A DNA stretch of 64,000 nt from contig OX465579.1 of NCBI GenBank assembly GCA_950022655.1, forward strand, positions 138,703,118 to 138,767,117. The letters are read 5' to 3'. Shown piece by piece: positions 58,601 to 61,402 of this stretch. This stretch comes from Alentia gelatinosa. Taxonomy: Eukaryota > Annelida > Polychaeta > Phyllodocida > Polynoidae. The translations under genes were made by a program, and so were the position numbers. The stretch's first letter is position 1, and each line of letters starts with the position of its first letter. The notes under the pieces are model-generated. The model was given only the letters and a program-made list of their open reading frames with translations, was not told the origin of the DNA and did not search any database.

Positions 58601-61402
58601 GAGATAGTTATGACATGATTCTTTTCTCATTTCGGTTTCCAATAGCAAGAGAAAAATCAAAAGTTTCGTAAAATGAAGTAATGAAAAGGTCATAATGATA
58701 TATACCTTATTTATCTGGAAGATGCACTTAACGTCTTATTGTCCATATATGACATACACATACAAACACATCACTGAACTCCCTGGTCGAATTCCACAGC
58801 ATGCAATTTATGCACCACCACCAACACTGTCGCGAAATCAAAAGCCATTACGTACCATCACCATGAGTATCATAAGATTAGATTAACAATAGAGAGTTTG
58901 GGGTGCTCATGCCTCTTGTTATCGTCTTCTGCCTGTTGTTGTGTATCTGTTCTGGTCATGGTTGTACCAGACAGATCAGTGCACCTGCGATTACACTCTA
59001 TTCGTCCCACATTGACATGTGAAGCTGATACATGCAGCCTCTTCCAAATTGTACAGATGCAAATACTCATAGAAACTGCCAGACTGACTGACATTTCCAA
59101 ACACATCAATATAACTGGCATGTTCTATTCCATGCATCTTACACCGATATACATATATCATGTATAAGTTGTTCATGTTGTGTTGTAGTAGTTCAAAAAT
59201 TAGTTAGCATTTTATAGGTCGTTTGTATAGTTATCGTGCGGTTTAGTTGGGTGTGTGTGTTGTAGTTCTGTAGAAGCCAATAGAATATCCCGTTACAAAT
59301 CAAGACGCCAGACTCAGTACAAGTACAACCCATGGGCGTCAATGACCCATCAGCCATAATGTACATAATCTTGTTGTCTGATTGTTAGTTTTCTCTCTTT
59401 ATCTTTTACCTTTCCTGATCGTCTTATCTTTACCTGACGTCTATACTTCAAGGGACTATTTCGCCCGAAATTTGTAATGAAATCATTTCTTAAGTGATTT
59501 GTAAATATTTATTTCTTTTATTGCCGAGAGGCACATAATATGATTCAGTTGTTCCTCTTTGATCAAATCGAAAACCTGTATTTAGATTACTATTAGAGAT
59601 TTTATCGAATAGCTTAGAAATAACCTAGATTTTGAGTGAAATTCTGCTAGGCTTCTCAATGCTCTTACTTGAGGACTTACGTGTTTCTCCTAGCTCTGTC
59701 TCAGAATAGATCTAAGCCCTTTTAAAGTGAAAATCATTTCAGAGGGAAGATTTACTCTTGTGACAAAGTAGGACAGGTGTGTCATTTCACCGATATAGCT
59801 TGATTCTTAAGGAAAGTAGAGGTTGTAGCTTTTAGCTTCGCACATCTATCATCGGTCCTATTTAATATCTCTAATAGTTTAAGCTTTGTACCGCTTTAAC
59901 AGAAGTAAATTCACTAGTTCTACAGCATTGCACACGGGAATATACTAATAATAGGGGTTATTTCTCCTTAACTTAAGCCTAACTGTATGAATTTGCGCGT
60001 CTAATAATACGCTGCCATTAAGAAATACTTTTATTATAACGATCTATCCCATGGTTTTACTTATTATTCCTCATATAACTCCCCCCAAACCACCGTGAGG
60101 CCTTTGTGTAAATATTCAATTGTAGCCGGCAAATGAGAATCGGACTGTATTAAATCTATTTAACTTTTATCATTTCTTACGGGATAGATTTTTTGAATTT
60201 CTTGTATTATGGCATAATGCACGTGCTATCCATTCGGCATTAGTCTGAAAAGTCCGTTCCTTAGAAGGTGCATAATCAAGCATAATATAAGGTTTTCCTA
60301 TTATCAATCTTTCATGCTAAACTATTTTCAATGATTTAACCATCAAATTGGAACTAGCGTAAGTAGACTATAATGATATAAGATATTAGATTTGAATACA
60401 TGAGAATATTCTGTATTATTTTATTGACGGTGGGTAAGTGGCGTTGAACCTAAATAAATCCTTCAATGTGTCTACTACTGGGAATGATAATTTAATCACA
60501 TCCTAACCAGATATGAATATGAATAGAAGCCTTTAAACCAAGCATGTGTGACAGTGGCAGTATCTGTAAGCAAGTTCACATATTCCCCATTTGTAAGCTT
60601 AAACGAGATGATGAAATTGAGATGATTTGAGTAATGACCCTTTCGATTCGTTTGTTTCTTCTGATGTCTTTTATCTAAATTTTGCTGTTTCCTACCTACT
60701 TCGCCTTGCCCACAACAGAGATGCGGGAACCTCCCTATTGGTCGCACTACTCGGCTCCACGCCTGATGATTCATACAGTATGCAGCAGCAAATACTTTGA
60801 CCTTGCCATTGCTGGGGTCATTGGGCTCAATGTCATCACCATGGCAATGGAGTTCTACATGATGCCCGAGGTGAGAGCACCAGCTTCTTAAGTCTCTTCT
60901 TTCGGAAGTGACGCTATTTTCTTTTAGACGGACGTCATTTCCGGTCCCTGAGGCGACGCACAGTACCATTAGTGTAGTTTCAGGAGACTTACGACCTTAA
61001 AGTTTGTTTTCATGTTCATGTATTTGTCTTTTAGTGTAGATACTTGATACGGAATAGTACAGGTTAGGGATCACCCTTCCCCCTGTGTAAAGAATTGTAG
61101 AGATACTTTGTCTTCTCAGCAGGGCAAAGAAGGAGGGAACGCTAGATGTTCAGGGTCATATTCATATAGATATCTTCTTTCCTACCTCTGTTCATTTCTT
61201 CCAGTTAAGTGTAGGAAGTATATATTGTACATGTATGCTTAAAACCTTCAATTCAACATCCTAATCTGAATTTCATTTGTATTCTTTTTCAGGAACTGCA
61301 ATTTGCTTTGAAAATATTCAACTACTTCTTTACATCCGTATTTATCCTTGAAGCCATAGTCAAGATTATAGCGCTTAGTTTTATGCGTTACATCAAAGAC
61401 AG
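3951..61402 (+). CDS. CACNA1G/H/I-like (Cav3): T-type voltage-gated calcium channel alpha-1 subunit (Cav3), partial gene, 25 exons plus one alternative exon
   Basis: Pore-forming subunit of a low-voltage-activated calcium channel in the plasma membrane; in the family it carries rebound and pacemaker currents. The traced exons encode domain I S6, the I-II linker, all of domain II, the II-III linker, all of domain III, the short III-IV linker and domain IV S1-S2. T-type identity rests on the selectivity-filter strings LTQEDW in domain II (Glu) and LASKDGW in domain III (Asp, where high-voltage types have Glu), the post-S6 string FSETKKRE, and the absence of an AID-type beta-subunit site in the I-II linker. 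Exons join as 3951-4878, 5363-5500, 6694-6807, 17444-17565, 23154-23305, 26525-26710, 28028-28145 or 29281-29434, 32766-32921, 35872-35982, 36801-36878, 37734-37826, 38523-38724, 43297-43335, 45096-45361, 45773-45978, 50349-50688, 51764-51976, 52292-52360, 52882-53066, 53717-53843, 55111-55242, 55543-55632, 55944-56178, 60719-60870, 61293-61402. Both ends of the gene are outside the window. Which invertebrate Cav3 it is cannot be resolved further here. Confidence 0.96.
4879..5362 (+). other. Intron within the I-II linker
   Basis: AT-rich spacer of 484 bp with GT at 4879 and AG at 5361-5362. Nothing else recognisable. Confidence 0.75.
5363..5500 (+). CDS. Cav3 exon: I-II linker, acidic Ser-rich segment
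   Basis: A 138-nt exon, phase 1 at both ends. Read in the phase left by the preceding exon it gives [13 protein letters not shown] followed by a Ser/Glu/Asp-rich run ([19 protein letters not shown]). It is bounded by AATGCAG and by CTCA|GTAAGT, a near-perfect donor. The acidic serines resemble casein-kinase-2-type sites, but that is inference. Because its length is a multiple of three and both phases match, it could be skipped without frame loss. Confidence 0.82.
5501..6693 (+). other. Intron within the I-II linker
   Basis: 1,193 bp, GTAAGT donor, TTCTCAG acceptor. No other feature recognised. Confidence 0.65.
6694..6807 (+). CDS. Cav3 exon: distal I-II linker (possible cassette)
   Basis: A 114-nt segment between a pyrimidine-rich TTCTGTTCTCAG and CCCC|GTGAGT. 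It is phase 1 on both sides and open in exactly the frame needed, giving [19 protein letters not shown] and then [18 protein letters not shown]. The frame joins to the next exon as R-WWAKF. I found no strong homology, since this part of the linker is poorly conserved across animals, so the call rests on splice sites and phase. It may be constitutive or an optional cassette. Confidence 0.68.
12596..12779. mobile_element. Non-autonomous DNA transposon (MITE), Harbinger-like family, copy 1
   Basis: The two ends are imperfect inverted repeats. The left arm begins AGGCCTTGCGTCCACTGAGC; the reverse complement of the right arm begins AGGTCCGGCGTTCCTGAAGC. Both run on to CTACGATAG. The element lacks any transposase frame. 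The ends match those of the element at 54296-54573, which has TAA target duplications. Divergence of the arms suggests an old copy. Confidence 0.6.
12982..13177. mobile_element. Fold-back element with about 80-bp inverted arms
   Basis: The left arm (12982-13062) starts CGGGGACACACC and ends TTATTTCAT. The right arm (13098-13177) is its reverse complement with scattered mismatches, leaving a loop of only about 35 bp. Total length is about 196 bp with no coding capacity. This is typical of a fold-back MITE; transcribed, it would form a long hairpin in the intron. No clear target-site duplication was seen. Confidence 0.8.
17184..17195 (+). CDS. Possible 12-nt micro-exon of the I-II linker
   Basis: TTGTCTTTCATCCAG | 12 bases | GTAAGC. 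The 12 bases (GCATCAAAGTTG) are phase-1 compatible and would insert four residues around Ile-Lys-Val just before the WWAKF start of domain II. Both splice sites are good, but such a short match can occur by chance in a 10-kb intron. Confidence 0.3.
17444..17565 (+). CDS. Cav3 exon: domain II S1
   Basis: Starts after TTTGCCAG and ends at CAATCAG|GTAAGT. In the inherited phase it reads [19 protein letters not shown] and then [20 protein letters not shown]. This matches the Cav3 domain II S1 segment and its short cytoplasmic approach helix (in human Cav3.1 ILVNTLSMGIEYH). The exon is 122 nt and ends in phase 0. Confidence 0.96.
19075..19195. repeat. Long hairpin: 31-bp perfect inverted repeat with nested inner arms
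   Basis: The 31 bases at 19084-19114 (starting ACCTTACTGGTACATACTC) are the perfect reverse complement of 19155-19185. The pairing extends outward with one indel (AAAATGTAT... on both sides). Inward, ATATTCCAC (19115-19123) pairs with GTGGAATAT (19133-19141). The only large asymmetry is about 13 extra bases on the right arm. The near absence of mismatches suggests a recent element. Confidence 0.88.
19908..20022. mobile_element. Fold-back MITE, 43-bp arms (family shared with 51105-51255)
   Basis: The left arm (19908-19950, starting TACCATGATTTCGATCTG) and right arm (19980-20022) are inverted repeats agreeing at 39 of 43 positions, with a 29-bp loop. The inner part of the arm, GGCCGTATTCTCCGCGTAG, recurs with few changes in the arms of the element at 51105-51255. 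A related fragment, GCCGTATTCTCCTAGGAGA, sits close by near 20157. No open frame and no clear target duplication. Confidence 0.8.
20765..20890. mobile_element. Possible relic of the Harbinger-like MITE family, copy 2
   Basis: It begins TAA-GACCGGGCACCCACCAACG, resembling the TAA-GGCCCGGCGTCCACC end of the element at 54296. It carries the same CCGATAC-rich subterminal motifs. The right side (GTTGGGAGGGTGC, near 20874-20886) is a partial inverted match to the left. The right terminus is unclear. Confidence 0.35.
21273..21335. repeat. (TA)n microsatellite, about 31 units
   Basis: An uninterrupted TA tract of about 63 bp in the domain II S1-S2 intron. It accounts for the Ile-Tyr repeat open frames on both strands here. 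Confidence 0.97.
23154..23305 (+). CDS. Cav3 exon: domain II S2 and start of S3
   Basis: Enters in phase 0 after TACTTTTCAG and ends at CTCAG|GTAAGT in phase 2. It encodes [19 protein letters not shown] and then [19 protein letters not shown], the second voltage-sensor helix with its conserved acidic residue (FEM). The beginning of S3 follows ([11 protein letters not shown]), with the conserved Asp. Alignment to human Cav3.1 (ISNIVFTSLFALEMLLKLL) is collinear without gaps. Confidence 0.96.
23655..24315. repeat. Minisatellite, 15-bp period, two diverged blocks
   Basis: Block 1 (about 23655-23880) has near-identical tandem copies of GAGGAGATACTCAGT. Block 2 (about 23985-24315) has more varied copies of the form GAGGTACTCAGGACG. 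The two blocks are separated by a short stretch with an inverted repeat (TCTGTGAGT / ACTCACAGA). A period of 15 is a multiple of three, so open frames with five-residue repeats appear on both strands. These are by-products, not proteins. Confidence 0.93.
26296..26350. repeat. Short degenerate repeat of CCGATGCATTA
   Basis: Four imperfect copies of an 11-bp unit within about 55 bp of the same intron. Minor. Confidence 0.6.
26525..26710 (+). CDS. Cav3 exon: domain II S3 end, S4 voltage sensor, S5
   Basis: Phase 2 to phase 2, 186 nt, TTTTCAG acceptor and TTCAG|GTAGGT donor. It reads [20 protein letters not shown] and then [20 protein letters not shown]. The S4 helix has basic residues at every third position (R..R..R..K..R). 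S5 follows ([19 protein letters not shown]). The match to Cav3.1 ([20 protein letters not shown]) is very close. Confidence 0.97.
26711..28027 (+). other. Intron upstream of the alternative turret exons
   Basis: 1.3 kb, AT-rich, GTAGGT donor at 26711. The acceptor is TGCACAG at 28021-28027 for the first alternative exon. No repeat of note. Confidence 0.75.
28028..28145 (+). CDS. Cav3 alternative exon A: domain II turret and pore helix (three-cysteine form)
   Basis: Phase 2 in, phase 0 out, 118 nt. It encodes [18 protein letters not shown], then [19 protein letters not shown] and FQ. These are the end of S5, the short extracellular S5-P turret and the descending pore helix. The turret has three Cys (GCKFC, IKC) and is close in length to vertebrate Cav3.1 (FGCKF...DRKNFD). 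It is mutually exclusive with 29281-29434: both encode the same structural segment, start after the same S5 exon and feed the same filter exon. This corresponds to the exon 12a/12b choice described in snail LCav3. I do not assign which letter it matches. Confidence 0.94.
28146..29280 (+). other. Intron between the two alternative turret exons
   Basis: 1,135 bp, pyrimidine-rich in places. Any sequences that block joint splicing would be expected here, but I could not identify a specific selector or docking pair by eye. Confidence 0.7.
29281..29434 (+). CDS. Cav3 alternative exon B: domain II turret and pore helix (five-cysteine form)
   Basis: Phase 2 in, phase 0 out, 154 nt, GTGCAG acceptor and TTCCAG|GTAACT donor. 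It encodes [20 protein letters not shown], then [20 protein letters not shown] and [11 protein letters not shown]. The turret is 12 residues longer than that of exon A. It has five cysteines (FC, PC, TC, VC, KC) and one N-glycosylation sequon (Asn-Ala-Thr) absent from A. A consensus donor (G|GTAAGT) lies inside the exon at 29307; using it would shift the frame. In snail the equivalent choice is reported to alter Na/Ca permeability, so a similar effect here is inference by homology. Confidence 0.94.
29435..32765 (+). other. Intron between turret exon B and the domain II filter/S6 exon (3.3 kb)
   Basis: Holds a poly-G run (30701-30714), a tRNA-like SINE candidate on the minus strand (31780-31925) and a TA-rich stretch (32440-32545). 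No exon recognised. Confidence 0.75.
31780..31925 (-). mobile_element. tRNA-derived SINE-like fragment
   Basis: Read on the minus strand, TGGCGGTTGTC (31903-31913) resembles an RNA polymerase III A box. GGGCTCGAATCCC (31868-31880) matches the B-box/T-arm consensus GGTTCGANTCC at most positions. Their spacing is right for a tRNA head, and a non-tRNA tail follows (CAGAAAAGCTGGGTACCAGT...). There is no proper acceptor stem, so it is not a functional tRNA gene. Boundaries are approximate. Confidence 0.42.
32766..32921 (+). CDS. Cav3 exon: domain II selectivity filter and S6
   Basis: Phase 0 at both ends, 156 nt, TTTTAG acceptor and CAGAG|GTGAGC donor. It reads [19 protein letters not shown], then [19 protein letters not shown] and [14 protein letters not shown]. 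The Glu in QEDW is the domain II residue of the EEDD ring that selects calcium in T-type channels. [11 protein letters not shown] is the S6 gate end, nearly identical to Cav3.1. The exon is shared by both turret forms, so the filter residue itself is not spliced. Confidence 0.97.
32922..35871 (+). other. Intron after domain II S6 (2.95 kb)
   Basis: AT-rich. The hydrophobic open frame at 34157-34375 does not match Cav3 or another family. Nothing else recognised. Confidence 0.7.
35872..35982 (+). CDS. Cav3 exon: II-III linker, acidic/lysine segment
   Basis: A 111-nt segment, phase 0 on both sides, after CCCCCTCTTTAAAG and before CTCAG|GTAGCG. It encodes [18 protein letters not shown] and then [19 protein letters not shown], directly following VEGFSTE. 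The composition fits the start of the disordered II-III loop. There is no sequence homology to rely on, so the call rests on frame, splice sites and position. It could be skipped in frame. Confidence 0.78.
35983..36800 (+). other. Intron within the II-III linker
   Basis: 818 bp with short CTA/ACT triplet runs near 36410-36430. Pyrimidine-rich acceptor TTCTGTTTACAG at its end. Confidence 0.65.
36801..36878 (+). CDS. Cav3 exon: II-III linker
   Basis: A strong acceptor (TTGTTTCTGTTTACAG) is followed by an open 78-nt stretch reading [17 protein letters not shown] and then VSAINTESD. The donor is GAT|GTGTGT, which is weak. It is chosen because it keeps phase 0 with the next exon, whereas GTAATG four bases on would leave phase 1. 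It is a possible cassette exon. Confidence 0.6.
36879..37733 (+). other. Intron within the II-III linker
   Basis: 855 bp, very AT-rich, no feature recognised. Acceptor TTTCCGATCAG. Confidence 0.6.
37734..37826 (+). CDS. Cav3 exon: II-III linker, charged helix
   Basis: 93 nt, phase 0 at both ends, CGATCAG acceptor and GATGAG|GTAATT donor. It encodes [18 protein letters not shown] and then [13 protein letters not shown], a highly charged, probably helical segment. It can be skipped in frame. Confidence 0.78.
37827..38522 (+). other. Intron within the II-III linker
   Basis: 696 bp of AT-rich spacer. Acceptor TTGTTTCCCAG. Confidence 0.65.
38523..38724 (+). CDS. Cav3 exon: II-III linker, Lys/Glu-rich coiled segment
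   Basis: 202 nt, phase 0 in, phase 1 out, donor AAAAAG|GTGGGT. It reads [18 protein letters not shown], then [18 protein letters not shown], with heptad-compatible spacing suggesting a single alpha helix or coiled coil. It then continues [19 protein letters not shown]. The C-terminal part with two cysteines (ICRC) is more linker-like. Together with the preceding exon this gives roughly 80 residues of charged helix not present in vertebrate Cav3.1. Confidence 0.85.
38725..43296 (+). other. Intron within the II-III linker (4.6 kb)
   Basis: Holds a (TA)n tract (40624-40682) and a pyrimidine-rich stretch (42890-42970). A strong-looking acceptor at 41095-41096 was rejected because the inherited frame meets a stop. 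Confidence 0.7.
40624..40682. repeat. (TA)n microsatellite, about 29 units
   Basis: Uninterrupted TA tract of about 58 bp, the third of its kind in the window. Confidence 0.97.
43297..43335 (+). CDS. Cav3 mini-exon (39 nt): II-III linker
   Basis: Acceptor TATCTACTCTCTGTAG and donor AATCAC|GTAAGT flank a 39-nt segment, phase 1 on both sides. It is open in exactly the frame required, joining as [14 protein letters not shown] to KKMLGLPP of the next exon. It is too short to be seen as an open frame. Two good splice sites, the correct phase at both ends and in-frame coding make chance unlikely, though it may be optional. Confidence 0.72.
43336..45095 (+). other. Intron within the II-III linker (1.76 kb)
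   Basis: AT-rich to mixed, G-rich around 44360-44470. No coding feature recognised. Acceptor TTTTACCACTACAG. Confidence 0.65.
45096..45361 (+). CDS. Cav3 exon: II-III linker with conserved ITHTAATP island
   Basis: 266 nt, phase 1 in, phase 0 out, donor AGCTCG|GTAAGC. It reads [19 protein letters not shown], then [19 protein letters not shown]. The string [11 protein letters not shown] is clearly the counterpart of PPLIIHTAATP in vertebrate Cav3.1, one of the few conserved islands in this loop. That anchors the whole linker exon chain. The end is Ser-rich ([13 protein letters not shown]). Confidence 0.94.
45362..45772 (+). other. Intron within the II-III linker
   Basis: 411 bp with a GTAAGC donor and ATATTTCAG acceptor. 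Nothing else recognised. Confidence 0.75.
45773..45978 (+). CDS. Cav3 exon: II-III linker
   Basis: 206 nt, phase 0 in, phase 2 out, donor CTACAG|GTATGT. It reads [19 protein letters not shown], then [18 protein letters not shown] and a Ser/Asp-rich acidic stretch ending [10 protein letters not shown]. Several Ser-Pro and Arg-x-x-Ser sites suggest a phosphorylated, disordered loop (inference from motifs). Confidence 0.88.
45979..50348 (+). other. Intron within the II-III linker (4.4 kb)
   Basis: AT-rich, C-rich stretches at 47750-48000. A possible exon at 46479-46576 was rejected on phase. No repeat element recognised. Confidence 0.7.
50349..50688 (+). CDS. Cav3 exon: II-III linker with 12-residue Ser-Arg-Gln-Asn repeats
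   Basis: 340 nt, phase 2 in, phase 0 out, TATTTCAG acceptor and GACAGG|GTACGT donor. It begins S-DCNGHAPL, matching DCNGK of the vertebrate linker. It then has six tandem variants of [12 protein letters not shown] ([51 protein letters not shown]). The rest is acidic ([16 protein letters not shown]). SPQNS/SPRNS are proline-directed sites and SRQNS fits the Arg-x-x-Ser motif of CaMKII/PKA. In vertebrates the Cav3.2 II-III loop is a CaMKII target, so regulation by phosphorylation is plausible but inferred. Confidence 0.95.
50386..50583 (+). repeat. Intragenic coding repeat, 36-bp unit, about six copies
   Basis: At DNA level the first two copies are full 36-bp units (starting ACACTGAGTCCACAGAACTC and ACCCTTAGCCCCAGGAACTC). 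Later copies vary from about 24 to 39 bp, always in multiples of three. Changes are mostly at third codon positions in the core (CAGAACTCC / CAAAACTCG), which suggests the core residues are under constraint. Confidence 0.85.
50766..50808. repeat. Nested palindromes of GAGATTC motifs near a donor site
   Basis: GAGATTCTGA and TCAGAATCTC form a 10-bp inverted repeat with a 4-bp loop. It overlaps the perfect 20-bp palindrome GAATCTCCTGCAGGAGATTC. The whole is flanked by CCGG on both sides, about 80 bp after the donor of the repeat-bearing exon. Alternative hairpins are possible. Its role is unknown. Confidence 0.7.
51105..51255. mobile_element. Fold-back MITE, about 57-bp arms (family shared with 19908-20022)
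   Basis: The left arm (51105-51160) and right arm (51198-51255) are imperfect inverted repeats with a 37-bp loop. The inner arm ends CTCGTAGTTGACG / CGTCAACTACTCG. The reverse-complemented right arm contains GTGGCCGTTATCTCCGAG, close to the arm core of the element at 19908. No coding capacity. Ends are approximate. Confidence 0.75.
51764..51976 (+). CDS. Cav3 exon: end of II-III linker and domain III S1
   Basis: 213 nt, phase 0 both ends, donor AGCATA|GTGAGT. It reads [19 protein letters not shown], then [19 protein letters not shown], then S1 as [19 protein letters not shown]. It aligns with the vertebrate SAYIFPPQSRFRLLC and LNCITIAMERP. Three Cys precede the first helix, as in vertebrate channels (CC). 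A donor-like GTAAGT lies inside the exon near 51774. Confidence 0.96.
51977..52291 (+). other. Intron between domain III S1 and S2 exons
   Basis: 315 bp, AT-rich, GTGAGT donor and TGTATTTCAG acceptor. Nothing else. Confidence 0.8.
52292..52360 (+). CDS. Cav3 exon: domain III S2
   Basis: A 69-nt exon, phase 0 both ends, donor GTTAAA|GTGAGT. It encodes [20 protein letters not shown] and AVK, the second voltage-sensor helix of domain III with the conserved acidic residue in FEM. It is collinear with vertebrate [20 protein letters not shown]. Confidence 0.95.
52361..52881 (+). other. Intron between domain III S2 and S3 exons
   Basis: 521 bp, AT-rich, no feature recognised. Acceptor CCTGGTGCCAG. 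Confidence 0.8.
52882..53066 (+). CDS. Cav3 exon: domain III S3 and S4 voltage sensor
   Basis: 185 nt, phase 0 in, phase 2 out, donor CTGCG|GTACGT. It reads [38 protein letters not shown] (S3 with conserved Asp residues) and then S4 as [19 protein letters not shown], with Arg at every third position. Nearly identical to the Cav3.1 S4. Confidence 0.97.
53067..53716 (+). other. Intron after domain III S4, with short direct repeats
   Basis: 650 bp. GTCACGAAAC occurs at 53236, 53320 and 53366. AAACAGGTCC followed by a similar GATGTG string occurs at 53242 and 53381. The rest is AT-rich. Confidence 0.75.
53236..53400. repeat. Three short direct repeats (GTCACGAAAC)
   Basis: Three 10-bp copies, two followed by CTAG. 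The first copy and the segment after the third share a further AAACAGGTCC...GATGTG match, suggesting local duplication of about 130 bp that has decayed. Confidence 0.55.
53717..53843 (+). CDS. Cav3 exon: domain III S4-S5 linker and S5
   Basis: 127 nt, phase 2 in, phase 0 out, TCTTACAG acceptor and GTCCAA|GTGAGT donor. It reads [20 protein letters not shown], then [19 protein letters not shown] and LGVQ. Matches vertebrate VISRAQGLKLVVETLMSSL and [15 protein letters not shown]. Confidence 0.97.
53844..55110 (+). other. Intron between domain III S5 and turret exons
   Basis: 1,267 bp. Holds a poly-G run (54055-54070) and a complete-looking Harbinger-like MITE (54296-54573). Acceptor CATCTTGCAG. 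Confidence 0.8.
54296..54573. mobile_element. Harbinger-like MITE with TAA target duplication, copy 3
   Basis: The left end GGCCCGGCGTCCACCTACTA (54296 on) and the reverse-complemented right end GGCCCGGCGTTCACCTACTA match at 19 of 20 positions. TAA flanks both sides (54293-54295 and 54574-54576). This fits the 3-bp TWA duplication of PIF/Harbinger transposons. The 278-bp interior has no open transposase frame but has inverted subterminal motifs (CGATACAAAA / TTTTGTATCG). Confidence 0.8.
55111..55242 (+). CDS. Cav3 exon: domain III turret
   Basis: 132 nt, phase 0 both ends, donor GGTCAG|GTGAGT. It reads [19 protein letters not shown], then [19 protein letters not shown] and FDNLGQ. This is the extracellular S5-P loop with two cysteines and one N-glycosylation sequon (Asn-Lys-Thr). 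The same place in vertebrate Cav3.1 also has an Asn-Lys-Ser sequon before Asp-Cys. Confidence 0.96.
55243..55542 (+). other. Intron between domain III turret and filter exons
   Basis: 300 bp of AT-rich spacer ending TTCTTTTCTCCTAG. Confidence 0.8.
55543..55632 (+). CDS. Cav3 exon: domain III selectivity filter
   Basis: 90 nt, phase 0 both ends, donor CAACAG|GTCAGT. It reads [19 protein letters not shown], then [11 protein letters not shown]. The Asp of SKDGW is the domain III residue of the EEDD selectivity ring that distinguishes T-type from high-voltage-activated (EEEE) channels. This is the most diagnostic exon in the window. Confidence 0.98.
55633..55943 (+). other. Intron between domain III filter and S6 exons
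   Basis: 311 bp, AT-rich, GTCAGT donor and TTCTATTCTGCAG acceptor. Confidence 0.8.
55944..56178 (+). CDS. Cav3 exon: domain III S6 and III-IV linker
   Basis: 235 nt, phase 0 in, phase 1 out. It reads [19 protein letters not shown], then [19 protein letters not shown], then a basic linker ([19 protein letters not shown]) and a Ser-rich end (SSSSESLSA). The donor GCTG|GTGGGT at 56179 leaves one base, which with AG of the next exon gives Glu. The joined ...[12 protein letters not shown] resembles vertebrate SAASEAQCKPYY. Read-through is open for 30 more codons to a stop at 56268-56270. Confidence 0.95.
56179..60718 (+). other. Intron within the III-IV linker (4.5 kb)
   Basis: AT-rich with no repeat element recognised. 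No phase-1 cassette exon like the alternatively spliced III-IV linker exons of vertebrate Cav3.1 was found with confidence. Confidence 0.7.
60719..60870 (+). CDS. Cav3 exon: domain IV S1
   Basis: 152 nt, phase 1 in, phase 0 out, acceptor GCCCACAACAG and donor CCCGAG|GTGAGA. It reads [19 protein letters not shown], then [19 protein letters not shown] and [13 protein letters not shown]. Matches vertebrate [20 protein letters not shown]. The short ORF beginning at 60682 includes intron bases before the acceptor. Confidence 0.96.
60871..61292 (+). other. Intron between domain IV S1 and S2 exons
   Basis: 422 bp, AT-rich, TTCTTTTTCAG acceptor. Nothing else. Confidence 0.8.
61293..61402 (+). CDS. 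Cav3 exon: domain IV S2 (last exon in window)
   Basis: 110 nt, phase 0 in, phase 2 out, donor GACAG|GTAATT. It reads [20 protein letters not shown] and then [17 protein letters not shown]. Matches vertebrate EALKICNYIFTVIFVLE. The next exon should begin with Trp-Asn-Gln-Leu-Asp (start of S3) and is not in the remaining 2.6 kb. Confidence 0.95.
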